Made by a program: the position numbers and the translations under genes | Notes under the pieces: model-generated | The model's input: only the letters and a program-made list of their open reading frames with translations | Databases searched by the model: none | What the model was told of the DNA's origin: nothing | Part shown: positions 23,597 to 36,029 of the stretch, piece after piece | Position numbering within the stretch: position 1 is the stretch's first letter | Layout of the letters: each line of letters opens with the position of its first letter | Source of the DNA: Cordilura impudica | Lineage: Eukaryota; Arthropoda; Insecta; Diptera; Scathophagidae | Length of the DNA stretch: 64,000 nucleotides | NCBI GenBank assembly: GCA_963682025.1 | Contig: OY821519.1 | Coordinates: 110,549,764-110,613,763 of the forward strand | Direction: 5' to 3'

Positions 23597-24180
23597 TACT
23601 AAATAACAAAATAGTGTGCATATATTCTATACATGTATATTCATAATAACCGCATGTTAGAAATAAATCGGTATATTATTTTATTTATATAAAATTCTCC
23701 AATATGTATTTTGTTTTAGGGAAAATACATTTCTTTTGTATTAACAAAGAGGGTGTCACTTCCTTTTGCTCAGTGTTGCTATGCCATAGTAGATGGCGCT
23801 GCAATTTTTGTTCTAATAAGCTTTGCAGACGTTATTTCTATTTTAACATCAATGTCAACATTTTCAATTAGATATCAAACACAACAATGTTAAGAGTATA
23901 CGCAGGGCTGGTCTTTTATTTCATATGTTTTTCCATTATTCTTTTACAAATATGACCATAAGTTCGGCATATTAAATTTTTGTTGTGTTCACAAAATAGA
24001 GTTACAGAGTTCATCAATGAGTTTTTTGCTTTCAAAACAGTTCTACATACTTATATAAAACTATTGTTCTGCTTTACCTACGAGATATCTGATTGCGGTT
24101 ACATATAATTTCTAAAAATTTTTTATAAATACTAAAGCATTACTTTTGACATAAATTCAAAATCGCACCTTTAAAATTTT
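23597..24180. other. Stretch without recognised feature
   Basis: AT-rich sequence. No gene or shared repeat was recognised. Confidence 0.4.
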
Positions 24181-24184
24181 ACAT

Positions 24185-24490
24185 TCAAAAATAAGAAAAT
24201 ATCAATTCTAAAAATTGGAATTCAGATTTACAATTATAATTTAGAAAATATTAATTGAATTTCAGAAAATCATATTTAAACGTCGAAAATAATAACTTGA
24301 AATTTAGAAGACATCAATTGAATTTTTAAAATATAAATTTTATTCTTTAACACAAATTGAAATTCAGAAAACACCACATATGTTTACATTTAAAAAAGCA
24401 GCTGAAATTTAAAAAAATATTGCGATTGAGGAGACATTAATAGCATTTCAGGATAACACAATATTAATTTAAATTCAATGAAGTTTAGAA
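24185..24490 (+). repeat. Second array of AATTGAATTTCAGAAAA-type units
   Basis: The words AGAAAATATTAATTGAATTT, AGACATCAATTGAATTT, AAATTGAAATTCAGAAAACA and similar recur at roughly 28-30 bp spacing. They resemble the 21.5-kb array but are more degenerate. Confidence 0.5.
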
Positions 24491-24763
24491 AACCTCAAAT
24501 GTTAATAAAGCGCAATGTGATGAGTACGTTATTTATATATTGTTTTTCACAATTTTTTTGGATGAAAAGTTAAAGTTTTTCAGAAAATAAAGATAACAAA
24601 TTATTTTATTTAAAATTTTTGGGACATTTGGTTTTTTGCATTCGGCATTCCTAACTTGAACCACTGTTCATGATGACTTCAAAATTTGACTTCATGGTAG
24701 GCAAGGTAAAACCCTAAACTTTGAAGTTAGATAATAAATTCCTGATAGTAGTATTATTTAGAG

Positions 24764-27084
24764 CAGCCATGGCCAACGTTTTCGACTGACGAGCCAATAT
24801 CTAATTGGAAAATTACTCGGGGGCCAAAAAAAAATTTTTTTTAAAAGCTGAAATAAAGTTAATTAAAATTTTTAGCAATAATAGTCAAATTTAATTAGAA
24901 AGTCTTTATTTAATGCGATAAATGTAGTCATTTACAATTAGTGCTTAAGTTTTCAATATCTGAATCAAAAATACTTGTTTATTGCATACAAAATTTCATC
25001 ACTTGTCCTAGATCGCGATGGACTTATATTTTAGTTCATTATAACCAACATTTTTTTTATGCCAAATTTCGAATATTTTAGTATTTTTCTTTATTTAGAT
25101 AGAAGGCGATAAAAATTTGATAAGTTGCCCGTTTGATGATTAAATAAATCTAGCATAGCTGCACCACATTGTGAATCAATTAATTCCAGGTGAATATCAC
25201 TTGAATCACTAGACATTAGTAGCAATTGGAATACGAATAATTGACAAATCATTTTCAATTATACGAAAACAATTAAATCTTCGATTAATTTTTTTTTAAA
25301 CGTTTATTTACACAAATTCTTTATTAAATCTTAACTATAATAAACAATAGTGAACAATTATAATATTAATTAGATATATACATAGTCCCTAACCCGAGCT
25401 CTCTAGTATTATTAGTAATAATAATATATTTTCTTTTAAAAAATAATTTATGTTTTCCGTACTTAAAATGAGGACTATTTTATATATTTTGTTCGTAATG
25501 AAAAATTTTGATAAAAACATTACATAAATAGCAAAAGGGTATAAAAAGTCAAGGGTTAATATAGAAAGATGTAGAAGTTACTAACATAGCCACCAATACT
25601 TTTTAGTTTTTGATCTTTGCGAAATGTAAAGATCTTTATTAGATGTACTGGTGCTGTATCTGAAATCAATATTTGCTGTATTATTGCAATTAACTGCTTT
25701 GATATTGGCACATCTTCGATAAATTTCATTTGTTAAAGGACGTAAAAAATGTAAGATCGACTGAAAAGCCTAAACTCAGGAAAGTCTTCCTTTTAGGGTA
25801 ATATAAAAAGGTTATTATTTCTTCTTTAAGATCCCATACCCGTCGCAGAACTTTAATAAAGCCTAACCATCGAACATGGCTGAGAAGTCAGCGTCAAGCT
25901 CTTCAAGCAAAGATATAAATTGTCTGTGTCTTATACCTTTTGATCGAAGAAAATTTACCAGTTACATGTTCTATTTTTACACAATGCGTGTTGATATATA
26001 ATACAGTGAATTATAATAAGCTGTTTATTTGGATCAATCGTGTGAACCTTGTCTTGAATTCTTTTCAGCAGCCCTATATTTGAACCCGTTAAGATTGGAA
26101 ATCTATCGGTAGTCACATTAACAAGATTTTCCCATTTAATATTACATTTCAAAAGACATTTTTCACCTTTGTTAAAGAGTTCTGCACCGGTAGTTCTATT
26201 TTGCACAGCTCCTGTGTAATTTAAAATTCCTCATTAATTGCCCGAACAAAAATCAGTAGTTGTGCAATATCTTTTATATCGCATCTCTCGTCTAAAGCTA
26301 TAGCGCAGTATGGTTTAGTTGTATTTTATAATTTTTCTGACAGCTGCTCATTAAATTATCACTGATTTGCTCGATTCTGCGCATATCAGTTTTCCTTGAC
26401 AGGGACATACTTTCAAATTTTGAACCTTGTTGTGGATACAGAAATTTTTAAACACCTACCATACAATTTTTTTTATAAAATTACCATCTGAAAAGGTTTT
26501 ACCGTGTTTCGTAATATTGCAAAAACAAAGAGGCTAGCTTTTGTAGCTGCTTCTTGCAGTTTATCTTGCCGCGTGAATATATTTTGCTAGCTTGTCAATA
26601 CATTTTCGAGATTGGCATGGGCTTTATGCCCTTCATCACTCAGCTTTAGTGAAATGTCTTTTAAATTGTACTTTTTTATAACTGCAACCGTTGCTCGACA
26701 AACTAGGCATAATGGTTAATTTCTAAACACCGTGAAAAATCTTTTCATTTCCAATATTCATTGAATACACGACACTCACTATCGACTTTTCTTTTTGTTC
26801 CCCAAGCTTCAGTTTCAAGTTCAATATTGATGCAATTCATAAAACACGTCTCAATGATACTATTGCTAACATTAGGGAGTTCTAACGTTTTTTCTATAAA
26901 TTGTACTAGAAGTTTTGGAAAAAAAATTTTTTTTTCTATTTTGTAAAATAAAAAAGAATATCATATTTTGAATTTTTATTAACTAAGCGCCCCATATAAA
27001 CTGTTTTTTATTATACGCATCGGACCACACAAAATATGTTGCCGGGCCTTATGTGGCCCGCGGGTCATAGTTTGGCCATGGCTG
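24764..27084 (-). mobile_element. hAT-family DNA transposon relic with intact ends
   Basis: The ends CAGCCATGGCCAA and TTGGCCATGGCTG form terminal inverted repeats, flanked on both sides by ATTTAGAG (24756-24763 and 27085-27092). An 8-bp TSD and CAG/CTG ends are hallmarks of hAT transposons. The 2321-bp body holds a decayed transposase on the minus strand. Confidence 0.9.
25000..26860 (-). pseudogene. hAT transposase relic, Buster/GTF2IRD2-like
   Basis: Reading leftward on the minus strand, the N-terminal part ECRVFNEYWKWKDF is near 26780. KYNLKDISLKLSDE and SDEGHKAHANLENVLT follow near 26670-26590, then the segment with PYCAIALDERCDIKDIAQLL near 26310-26260. An open frame at 25955-26206 contains TGAELFNKGEKCLLK and KWENLVNVTTDRFPILTG, the region that carries a catalytic Asp in this family. 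The C-terminal dimerisation region is only faintly readable near 25210-25030. Stops and frameshifts are frequent. The resemblance is to the hAT transposases from which vertebrate GTF2IRD2 and ZBED5-type genes derive, and it is by motif only. Confidence 0.75.
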
Positions 27085-27092
27085 ATTTAGAG

Positions 27093-27770
27093 TCAATAAA
27101 TGAAAATAAATTTTATTAACATAACTCAAAGTCAAAAGTGGGCATCACTGGTTTATATTTTGTATTGTATTGTGTAAATAGTAAAAACTTCCTTTTAGTC
27201 TGTACAAAAATTTTTTTTTGGTTATTATTTTGTTACTCGATCCAGTTAAAAGAAGCTATACAGCCTTCTCCAATTAGCACGATTTAATGCGTATAGCCAC
27301 CCTGCACATCCACTACCTTCGCAATGGAGGTTAGGGCGAGCTATTTAATTTGCAAAAACTTAAACTAAATTAATTAACTAATTATGTCATATCAGCAACC
27401 TCGATGACCAAAAAGCAAACACCGAAACGTGTTTTCTTTTATCCGAAATAATAGAAAAGACGAAAACGATCTTTCCTCGCTGGAGCGCGAATTACTAATG
27501 TGAGAGAGCTCTATATACCAACTTTTGGAATAAATATTTGCTGAAATAATTTTTTTGTTATTAAGTTTAACAAATTGTTTACTTTTTCAAATATTTTGTT
27601 TACATTTATTATCAATACTCAAACCGATTTGGAGGGTATCAATGATTCGGCACAGCCGAATTTAACACTCTTACTTGAAAATAAAAATTCCGATTCATAT
27701 TACAGCTATTCTTAGACAGAAAATATGAGATTTTTATTTGTTATCTATGCATGGAAACAAAATTTGGAAC
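27093..27770. other. Stretch with a fly-repeat end only
   Basis: Apart from a repeat end at about 27600-27680 (CGGCACAGCCGAATTTAACA, then CTCTTACTTG, matched in weaker form at 16750-16815), nothing was recognised. Confidence 0.45.
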
Positions 27771-27771
27771 A

Positions 27772-28270
27772 TTTTCAGTTATTGTTAATATCCATCTTCG
27801 TTGAAGTTGACGCTTGTGGTTCTGATGACTTTGTTTTCTTCGTTGCTTGTTCATATTCATTGTCTGAGTCTGTATCATCATCCGAGTTAGACATAATATT
27901 CAGGGGCATGTTTTCTTCAGTATGTCCACATACTTCAGTGTCATCTTCATCTTCGGTGCTTTCATCTTCAAACTGCATAATTTTAGAACTCCACCAACAA
28001 ACCTCCGCAAGCAATGCAGCTAATTTTTTGCAATTGAATCACTTTTCCATTAGCATAGTCACCCAATGGAACCTCTCTCCCTGTTTGTCCTATTCCTGAG
28101 GTAATTGTGCCAAAAAGGTATCAAGGTGGAAATACATGAAATGTAATTTTAACATCATGGATGCACTGATTTTTTCAAAATAATACAACAGCTTGTCCAT
28201 TCGTGTCTGTATGTCATCTCGCTGTACACGGTTCGGTGACTTTTCCCGAAACAACTGTATAACCTGTCAA
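27772..28270 (-). pseudogene. C-terminal relic of an arthropod transposon-associated protein
   Basis: The minus-strand frame from about 28265 reads RDDIQTRMDKLLYYFEKISA, then LKLHFMYFHLDTF, then after a stop DKQGERFHW, then LLAEVCWW, then an acidic tail to 27775. The pattern (helix, HLDxFP, DEQGERFH, ADYCW) is one I know from many uncharacterised arthropod proteins that behave as repeats. Two in-frame stops are present. The function of this family is unknown to me. Confidence 0.45.
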
Positions 28271-28599
28271 GCAGAATATAGATCAATTTTTGAAATAGAT
28301 ATGCCAATGATTTTTGTTTTATTTAAAGTAAAAACATCAGATCTTGAGCCTGAATAACTTCAAACTCAATCATTAAAATGATAAAGATCGAAAATAAGAT
28401 TTTTTTTTTTTTATAGAAAATGCTTTAATATATAGAACTATGTTAGTAAATGACTTTAATTTTTGAATGTAATTAAAAAAAAATGAAAACATTGTAAATA
28501 AAAATTTTTACTCCAATCCCCCAGCGAACGGTATTAAACTATGCTGTACATTCTATATTATATAAATAAATTAAGGAGTTAGGAATTTTTGTAACGATG

Positions 28600-28845
28600 T
28601 TTGAAAAGAAGAAAATAGAGAATCCTATCTACTCCAGATATGCGATATTAAATATTTGCTTTGTATGGGGGTGCTACGCCCATTAATCTTATCCCGCCCA
28701 TCTTTGTTAGATCATTTTTATCGTCAACTGCTTGCAAAGTTTCAGCTCGATTGGTTTACGGAAAAAGGGTTAAAAATCAATCCAGTTTTTTTCGGCGGAG
28801 AAGCCGACAGACATTACGAGTTATAATAAAGGGTGTAAAAACAAT
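28600..28845 (+). repeat. Partial copy of the 22.2-kb fly repeat (3' part)
   Basis: TTTGTTAGATCATTTTTATC, GCAAAGTTTCAGCTCGATTG and a closing AAAGGGTGTAAAA match the end of the block at 22230-23040. Confidence 0.65.
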
Positions 28846-28849
28846 AACA

Positions 28850-30309
28850 AACTATCATTTTACTACTACTATTAATAACATTAACATGCTTACTGCATCA
28901 AAAAAAAAAAAAAAAAAATTAATTGCTAGCAAATTTATATTTTTTTAATAAATTAAAAACAAACACCCCTGAGACAGTCAGAACAAGAACGCCACTGATG
29001 ATGTTTAAATATTTTCAAAAATATGTTTGAGTATCTATATACGATATCTAACCCTAAAGACTAGCACTATCAAGACCCCATAAATACAAATATTCTCCCT
29101 AATGTGAATACATCTAATATATACATATTTGTATAACGGTACATACTTAGGACATCGTTAGCCACTTTCTGCTTTTGCTTCGCGTTCGTTTTCTTCATTT
29201 CAGTATAAGTAACCTACACTCGTATCTATTTGTTGTTGTTTTAATGTTTCAGTCCTTTTAAAAACACTCACCTTTAAATCAATGTTGACAAAACTTTTAT
29301 TGGATAAGTTTGTTTGCAAATAAAAAGTGTGTAAGTTATCAAATCCAAAAAAAACTACACCTGACTCTCTTTTAGTGCAGTAACCATTCCTAATTTATTT
29401 TTTTATTTTCCCTGCTTAATCTGAGATAAAGTAGACCATTTGGCTAGGGAGCGCTGTATCTTTATTGAAATTAAAAACAAGAAACTTTGAAAATTTGTTG
29501 AAAAGTATGTAGTTGCATATAAAAAAATACAAAAAAAGAAGAAGAGAAGTAAAAAGAAAACGATAACTTTTCATTTTATATTCCTTGATTCAGCTGATTT
29601 ATCTGTATTTGTATTTTGATTCCTTCGAGAAAAGTTTGTATGGCTAATTTGATTTGTGATAAATGCTTTTATATAAAAAATTTTCTTTTCTTTAGAAAAG
29701 AAAAAGGATAATTTGTTTAAAAGATTGTGAGGAAAGTATTTAAGTAAAAAAAAAATATCTTTTATATATAAAACTAAGAAATCGTTAAGCCAATTTATAG
29801 ATTTTTATTTTAGCAACATGGACTCCAAAATTTTGGTTATTACATATTATGCAGTTTATCTTAAATGATTGATTTAAATATACTAAAGTATTAATTTTAA
29901 TACCTAGCCACATTTTATGCATTCATTTATATATTCAATTCTTCAGACTTAAAGTATTTGTCTGCCAATATATTACAAGCTTGTTGCTTATAAAAATAAC
30001 AAAATGATTTACATATTTCAATTCGCAAAAAAGATTTCTTTCTGGCATCATCTGCAGATTATGAAAATAAGTCTTAAGGATTTTTTTCCTTTTCGAATGA
30101 TTGATATTTTTTATAAGTTGTTACAGCATTTTGTATGTTCATCAATTAATCATAAATATTTTCTGTCATGTCTTTTAAATGAAAACAATGCATTTTTTAT
30201 TATTTTTAGATTTGACTTTTTTACTTTGATTACATGATTGATTCAAATATTTAGAAAAAAAATCGTGTGTTTAACAATAAATAACTAATAAAACGAATAT
30301 TTAATTTCA
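28850..30309. other. AT-rich stretch without recognised feature
   Basis: No supported gene was found. Short hydrophobic open stretches (for example 30004-30237) fit chance at this composition. Confidence 0.45.
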
Positions 30310-30603
30310 ATTCAATTTTATTTATTTAAATAACATTTTGATTACAACAAATTAACAATTTTCTTAAAGAGTTTAGGATAGCTTGTTCCTTTTCTACTTA
30401 AAAATATAAATAACAATTTCTTTATCATGTACATAGTTTTTAACGAAATAATATTTACAAGTAAGGGGAAAATTTTCAAAAAACCTTGTTACAATTTTTT
30501 TTATTTATTTTTATATTTTTTTTTCTTTTTTCTTTTTGATTTTTTTTTTTTTTTTTTTTTTTTTGGGTTTTTGATTTTATATAAAAACGTTCTTACAAAT
30601 ATA

Positions 30604-33197
30604 TTATGATGAGATTATCTCATTGATGTGAGGAATTTCCGAGTTAAGACATCTCGAGTAGAAGTTTAATGTGAGTCTATTTATTTTGTTATTTATGAGT
30701 TCAACGTTGGCTAAGGTGTGCAATCGTTGAGTAGAATAATGCCAAGGTAAATTATATATCAATTTAAGTAGTTTGTTTTGGACGATCTGCAATTTTTTGA
30801 TATGGCACTGTGCAGCAGTAGACCAAACTGGTACAGCATAATACATTATGGCGTGGAATATTGATTTAAATATTAATATTAAATAATAGATATGATCTTT
30901 AAATTTAAATTTTGGATCTAATATCACTCCCAGATATTTGACTTTGTCTGTCCAATGGATTTCGTTGTTATTGAAAGTGATGGACTGTTGAGGTTAGAAA
31001 CAGTTTTTCCTTCTTCTTGAAAAATAAATAGCTTGTGACTTTTGTGTGTTTATTAGTATTTTCCATTTCATAAAATATGAATGAACTACAGTGAGAGCAG
31101 TCTGTAAACTGGATAATACATCAATAGCCAATATTTTCGAGCTAAGAATAGCGGTATCATCAGCAAAAATGGAAGTAAAGCAATCATCTAGGGCTGGGAA
31201 ATCTGCAGTGAAAATATTATATAATATTGGGGAGAGACACGATCCCTGAGGACACCCGGCTGGTACTTCAATCTGAGATGAGTTTTTGGAGCCAATATAT
31301 ACCTTGAAAGAACGTTCTGAAAGGAAACTTTGAATTATTTTGATTAATTCGATTGGAAAATTAAACCTTATCATCTTATAGATCAGGCCATCATGCCAGA
31401 CCGAATCAAATGCAGATTTGATGTCTAAGAGTATCATACCAGTTGATTTCCCACTGTTAAAATTTGAATTTACTAATTTACGTATTCTAGTAAGTGGCTG
31501 AACTGTATTGTGTTCCTTGCGGAAACCAAATTGTTGTGATGGTAAAATGTTTTCTGCATCAATAAACTCAGTAAGCTTTTCCTTAATAACTTTTTCTAGA
31601 ATCTTGCTTAAGGATGATAGAAGACTTATCGGTCTGTAAGAAAGGGGACAATTATCAGGTTTATTTGGTTTTTTTATTGGTATGATTTTAGAACTTTTCC
31701 ATATTTTTGGGAAGTAAAGCAACCGCAAGCAACAGTTTATGACTGCAGAGATGTATTTGATTCCATTTTTTGGTAATGCTTTTAAACATTTGTTGTTTAT
31801 TCCATCAGTACCAGGGGATTTTCTTGGCTTTAACTTTTTAATAATATCGGCTACTTTATCTGTTGAAGTTGACAAGACATTATGGGAGGTAGATATGCTG
31901 GTGCTAAGATTCCTAACAGCATTATATACATCTATTTTGGTGGCTGTATCACTAAGGCTAGCTGAAATTGAGTGATTTGATCCAAATACTTGCGCTAGGA
32001 CTTCGCTTTTTTCTTCTTGGGTGTGGAAGGTGTTGTTGTTGAGTTTAAGTGTTGAAATGTTTGTAGACTTCTTTCTTAAAATTTTTGTGATATTCCAAAA
32101 AGGAGAAGAGCCTTTTTCCAAAGTTGAAAGCTTATTGTTCCAGTAGTTATTTTTAAATTTTTTGATTTCGACTGATATGCGGTAATTATATTCTCTAGTT
32201 TGAATATGAACCGATACGTCTCGGAATCGTTTCCAGTTTCTTCTGTAAACATTTCTGATTTGAATCAAATGTTTAATGTGCTGCGGTAAGCTTGGGGTTT
32301 TGGCTTCATGGATTTTACGAGGGACACTGTGAGTAATTGCAGCAGATATTGTATCATTAAAATATAGGATCATGTTCTCAATTTCTTCGGTGTTATTGAC
32401 TGTATTTTCCTCTGGCACAATTAAATTTCTTTTAATGTGTGAAGCAAAACGGTGCCAGTTTGCATTTTTAAAATTATAAAACAATTTCTCAGTAGGAATG
32501 AACCCATTACTTATGGTTGATTTTACCGGAAGATGGTCTGATCCGAGATTATTAAGCACTCGAGCTGATGAAATACCATGAACCATGTTTGTTAAGAAGA
32601 AATCTAGGGAAGATGACTGCCTTCTTGGATCTGAAGAGATATAAGTATGATCACTAGGGTACAGTATTTCAAAATAACCTGAATCTAGACATTCATAAAG
32701 AAGGTTTCCCCAACAATTTGACTGCGATATCTGTGACGGCTGTTAAAATCTCCGCCGAGAATAAATTGTTCGTTATTAAAGTAAAATTTGCGCATATTAA
32801 TTTTAAATTGCATTTTTTTGACGTTATTGCTGCCTGCTGAACCGCCCGTAAAGTAGCATGAGTAGATGTTTAAGAAGTTTCCGTTTGACGTTTTTATTTT
32901 GACACCAATGTTTTCGATTAGAAAAGTATTTATAGGTGTTAATAACGTGTGTTCAATATTTTTCTTTAATAAAATTGCTACACCTCCTCCTCTATTGTGT
33001 TCCCAATCAATTCTGTAAATATAAAAGCTTGGGTGTTTGATTGAAATTGGGGTTTTTAGCCATGTTTCCGAAATTAGACATATGTGGATATTATTACATA
33101 GCAGAAAATTGAAAAGTTCGTCTTTTTTATTACGAAGACCTCTGGCATTCCATGATACTATATTTAGATTACTACTCATACAAAAATTTACAAGCAA
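30604..33197 (-). pseudogene. Jockey-like ORF2: endonuclease and reverse transcriptase
   Basis: The protein starts with an apurinic-like endonuclease (33197-32685): SNLNIVSWNARG at the N-terminus, LISETWLKT with the metal-binding Glu, and GGDFNSRH. One frameshift near 32715 joins it to the rest (SSSLDFFLTN, then GSDHLPVKS). The reverse transcriptase frame (32586-30994) has RKSPGTDGINNKCLK, YRPISLLSSLSKILEKV, LLDIKSAFDSVWHDGL with the first catalytic Asp, PQGSCLSPILYNIF and the FADDTAIL catalytic box. A TAA near 30995 interrupts the thumb; the same frame then continues through YLGVILDPKFKFKDHI. A deletion of roughly 25 residues follows before the C-terminus. All catalytic residues that I can place are retained. 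The start overlaps the end of ORF1, as in jockey elements. Confidence 0.85.
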
Positions 33198-34141
33198 GTG
33201 TTGTTATGACCTCGAATTGGTCCGCTTTACATTTGCATTCCTTTAGTTTAGTGATTAACTCAAAAGTAAGATTTTTAATTTCCTCATAAGAAAATAGATT
33301 GTTGGTATTATTAGGGTTTATGTTATGTTCTTGTCTCCATTCACGATTTGGAGTAGTGGATTCTTGACGAAGATAATTTGGGAATTCTGTGTTATAATTT
33401 ACATTGCTATTAAAACGATTTATGATCTTTATTACAGTTTGCACATTTAGTAACTTCGGAAGTGCATTCATCGGTTTTGTGGTTGCCTGCACAATTTGCA
33501 CAGAATGTTTTAACCTTGCATCGGCTCTCACCATGGCCAAACATTTGACAGTTATGGCCCTGAGTGATTTTGGAAGTCCTATTTCTTTGGTATTGACTTT
33601 TATATGGTCGATTACTGAGCAGTTTAGTCGTAGCTCTTTGATGGTAATTGACTTTCTTTGGAAGTAGATAATATAAATGGCCTGTTCATTGTGGGGACCA
33701 TTTGATTTGATTACTAACTTCACACCTAAACATGATAGTTTTAAATCATTCAATTTTTTTTTATTATCAATGGGTCGTGTTTATCAAGCCCGAGTAAAAC
33801 TGCTTTATATGGCTTTTCGTTTTTAGAGCCATATGTAAAATATTCAAATTGAGAATTTAAATTAAGGCATAATAAGTCAAAGTCTTCTTTAGAATCACGA
33901 AATATTTTGAGTCCGATTGAAATTTTTCGAATAGCAAAATTAGTTATTTTTAGTTTGTTACAAAGATCATTTATTTGTATAATTTTACATTTCAATATAG
34001 TTATTGGTGGAATGTGTATTTTTTGGGTTTGGTAATAATTATTTCCGAATCATCATTATCATCATCATCAACTGTTTGAAGTGGTTGATAATAATTGCTG
34101 CTAGAAGCAGCATTACTTTGTTTTTTATATTTTTTGTTCAT
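33172..34141 (-). pseudogene. Jockey-like ORF1: nucleic-acid-binding protein with zinc knuckles
   Basis: The N-terminal part is Asn- and Asp-rich (DDDDNDDSEIIITKPKK near 34040). A block with ICLKIF-like spacing and QFEYFTYGSKNEKPYKAVLL (33870-33790) matches the domain before the knuckles in jockey ORF1 proteins. Frameshifts occur near 33990 and 33750. In a third frame, from about 33560 leftward, CQMFGHGESRC, CANCAGNHKTDEC and CANCNKDH form CCHC-type zinc knuckles. The C-terminal end (LITKLKECKCKADQFEVI) is in the frame that stops at 33172. Such ORF1 proteins bind the element RNA and make ribonucleoprotein particles. This copy is broken by at least two frameshifts. Confidence 0.75.
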
Positions 34142-34250
34142 TATGTTATGCCTATTATTAGCATTAACATCATCATCGTGGTTACGTTTAATGTTGTTTT
34201 TGTTTAGTTGTTATTGGGATTAACTAATCCCTTTATGGATCACTAATCTG

Positions 34251-34733
34251 TTTGTTTTTAACAAAACAGATTTTTAGTTTTTGTTTTTTTTTTTTTTTTA
34301 ATTTTATTGGTGTAAGAAGTTTACAGACAAATTTGCACAACACGTCTGTTTCTGATCACGTTAAATCTAAGACTGCGAATATTTATTTACGTACATGGGT
34401 AGTCAATTTTGTTTCTGAAATACATTTACTTCAAGCCAATCCGGAAACTATGGTATAATATTTTTTTCCTCTATAGATCTGACCCAGATTTCTCAAAATT
34501 CATGAATATTTATTTATTTGTTTAAAGTCTGTGGAATTACAAATATCCTTACAGACTAATATATTTAGTGTATAAAATGCATATAACAAATAAAATAATG
34601 ACGATTTCAATTTTTTCAATTAAATATTCTTCCTTTATTTTAACAAATTTTGATATTTATATATGAGATCATATATTTAAATATAGAGTATTTTTTAAAA
34701 TTCGAATTTTTTTTGGAATTACAGAGCTATATA
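34251..34733. other. AT-rich stretch without recognised feature
   Basis: Nothing was recognised between the jockey-like 5' end and the foldback element. Confidence 0.4.
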
Positions 34734-34739
34734 TGTATA

Positions 34740-35468
34740 TTAGGGCGGTTCGATTTGTAGGGAGGCACAAAATCGCTCAAGTGAAAAGGAAAATCATATT
34801 CTAGGGATCAAAATAAGAAACTTTGCACAAGAAACCATACCTCTAAAACGAATTCTGATGTCCCTACTTTTGACCTGTCTGTCTGTCTGTCTGCCATGGC
34901 GCAACCCCATCCCCTCATGCAATTGATCTGAAACTTGGCCCATAGTCTCTTTTGTGACTACAGATTAATTTTGGGGTAGTCACGCAGAGTCACGCATAGT
35001 CACGGAGTAATCTAAGAGCTATTTAACCTCATCCGATCGATCTTTTTGAATAACATGACATAGTCAAGGCGTATGATTATTATTTATTAGCAGAGTAGAA
35101 GATACGTATACGTAGGAGTGTTAATTTTAATATTAAATCAAACATAGTCAGCCCAATTCTAAACTAAAAAAATGGTGATTTTTTGAAATGTTTGTATGGG
35201 AAACCCCCCAGGGGCTCCAGGGGGTGTGCCACTGTCATGGGTGGGTAGGCTTTCCAATGATAGTAGGGGTCGATCATATACTTGGACTCGATTGGGGCAC
35301 TCTAAATAGGTCAAAGTAAGACAGACAGATAGACAGACAGACAGTTCAAAAGTCGGGACATCAGAATTCGTTTTAGAGGTATGGTTACTCGGACAAAGTT
35401 TCTTATTTTGATCCCTAGAATACGATTTTCCTTGTCACTTGGGCGATTTTTAAATCGACCCGCCCTAA
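34740..35468. mobile_element. Foldback-type element with ~155-bp TIRs
   Basis: The left end TTAGGGCGG and right end CCGCCCTAA open inverted repeats of about 155 bp (34740-34895 and 35316-35468). Both contain ATCAAAATAAGAAACTTTG-type and ACGAATTCTGATGTCCC-type words. TGTATA stands directly outside both ends, a possible 6-bp TSD. The interior includes (CTGT)n microsatellite and the AGTCACGCA repeat. No coding sequence is present. Confidence 0.75.
34880..35050. repeat. AGTCACGCA-type repeat, copy 3 (inside the foldback)
   Basis: CTGTCTGCCATGGCGCAACC, GATCTGAAACTTGGCCCATAG and AGTCACGCATAGTCACGGAG follow the order of 12990-13210. Its location inside a terminal-inverted-repeat element suggests that the other two copies are also remains of this element's interior. 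Confidence 0.65.
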
Positions 35469-35474
35469 TGTATA

Positions 35475-36025
35475 TATATACTTGTACGACAGTATGGAAA
35501 ATTCTTGCAACAAAACTTTAAATGCGTTTTTCTCGAAATCACTTTTTTATTGGGTTGAATCGTACTCAAAGTGCTAAATAGGTATTTTAAAATCAATTTC
35601 TTCTAATAAAGTTTGGTATCGGGTAAAATAATATAAAATTGTACGTCACTAATGATCTAAATCATTGTCTATAGTTACTTACTTTTTTCTGCTGTGTTCT
35701 CTCAAAGTGCAACAATTTTTCATATTTTTCTGAAAGTGATACAAATCTAAATTCAATAAATTTCAAGTGAATTTTTTTTATATTCAGACTCTTAAAAGTA
35801 AAAATTTTATGATGAAACCATCAACCTCAGTTATTTTAATATATATTTAGGTAATTTTTGTTTTGATGTTTTTTTTTGAAATATTTTGGAATTTTTTTTT
35901 TAAAACTACAAATTTACAGTGTTTTCAATTTTTGATGGAATGCAACTAAAAATGTTGAAATTTGTTTGTTCTAATATTTTGTGATAAAAAAGTATGCTAT
36001 TTCACCTATTATATTAAAAAAAAAT
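35475..36025. other. AT-rich stretch without recognised feature
   Basis: No gene or repeat was recognised. Confidence 0.4.
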
Positions 36026-36029
36026 ATAT

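Larger units (their letters stand above)
30310..34250 (-). mobile_element. Jockey-like non-LTR retrotransposon with ORF1 and ORF2
   Basis: The element reads leftward: ORF1 (34141-33172), ORF2 (33197-30604), then a 3' UTR containing a long A-run (T-run at about 30540-30563 on the plus strand). It probably ends near 30315 in an AAATAAATAAAATTG tail. No target-site duplication was identified and the 5' end is uncertain (between 34141 and about 34250). It is far less decayed than the jockey-like copy at 10-12 kb and belongs to a different lineage. Confidence 0.85.

Noticed and set aside
27725..28099. 124-codon plus-strand frame with Ser-rich stretch
   Set aside because: It is antisense to the acidic tail of the minus-strand relic at 27772-28270, which has recognisable family motifs.
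30540..30563. Long T-run as the 3' terminus (poly-A tail) of the jockey-like element
   Set aside because: Sequence typical of a jockey-type 3' UTR and an AATAAA-rich tail continue to about 30315, so the run is probably internal.
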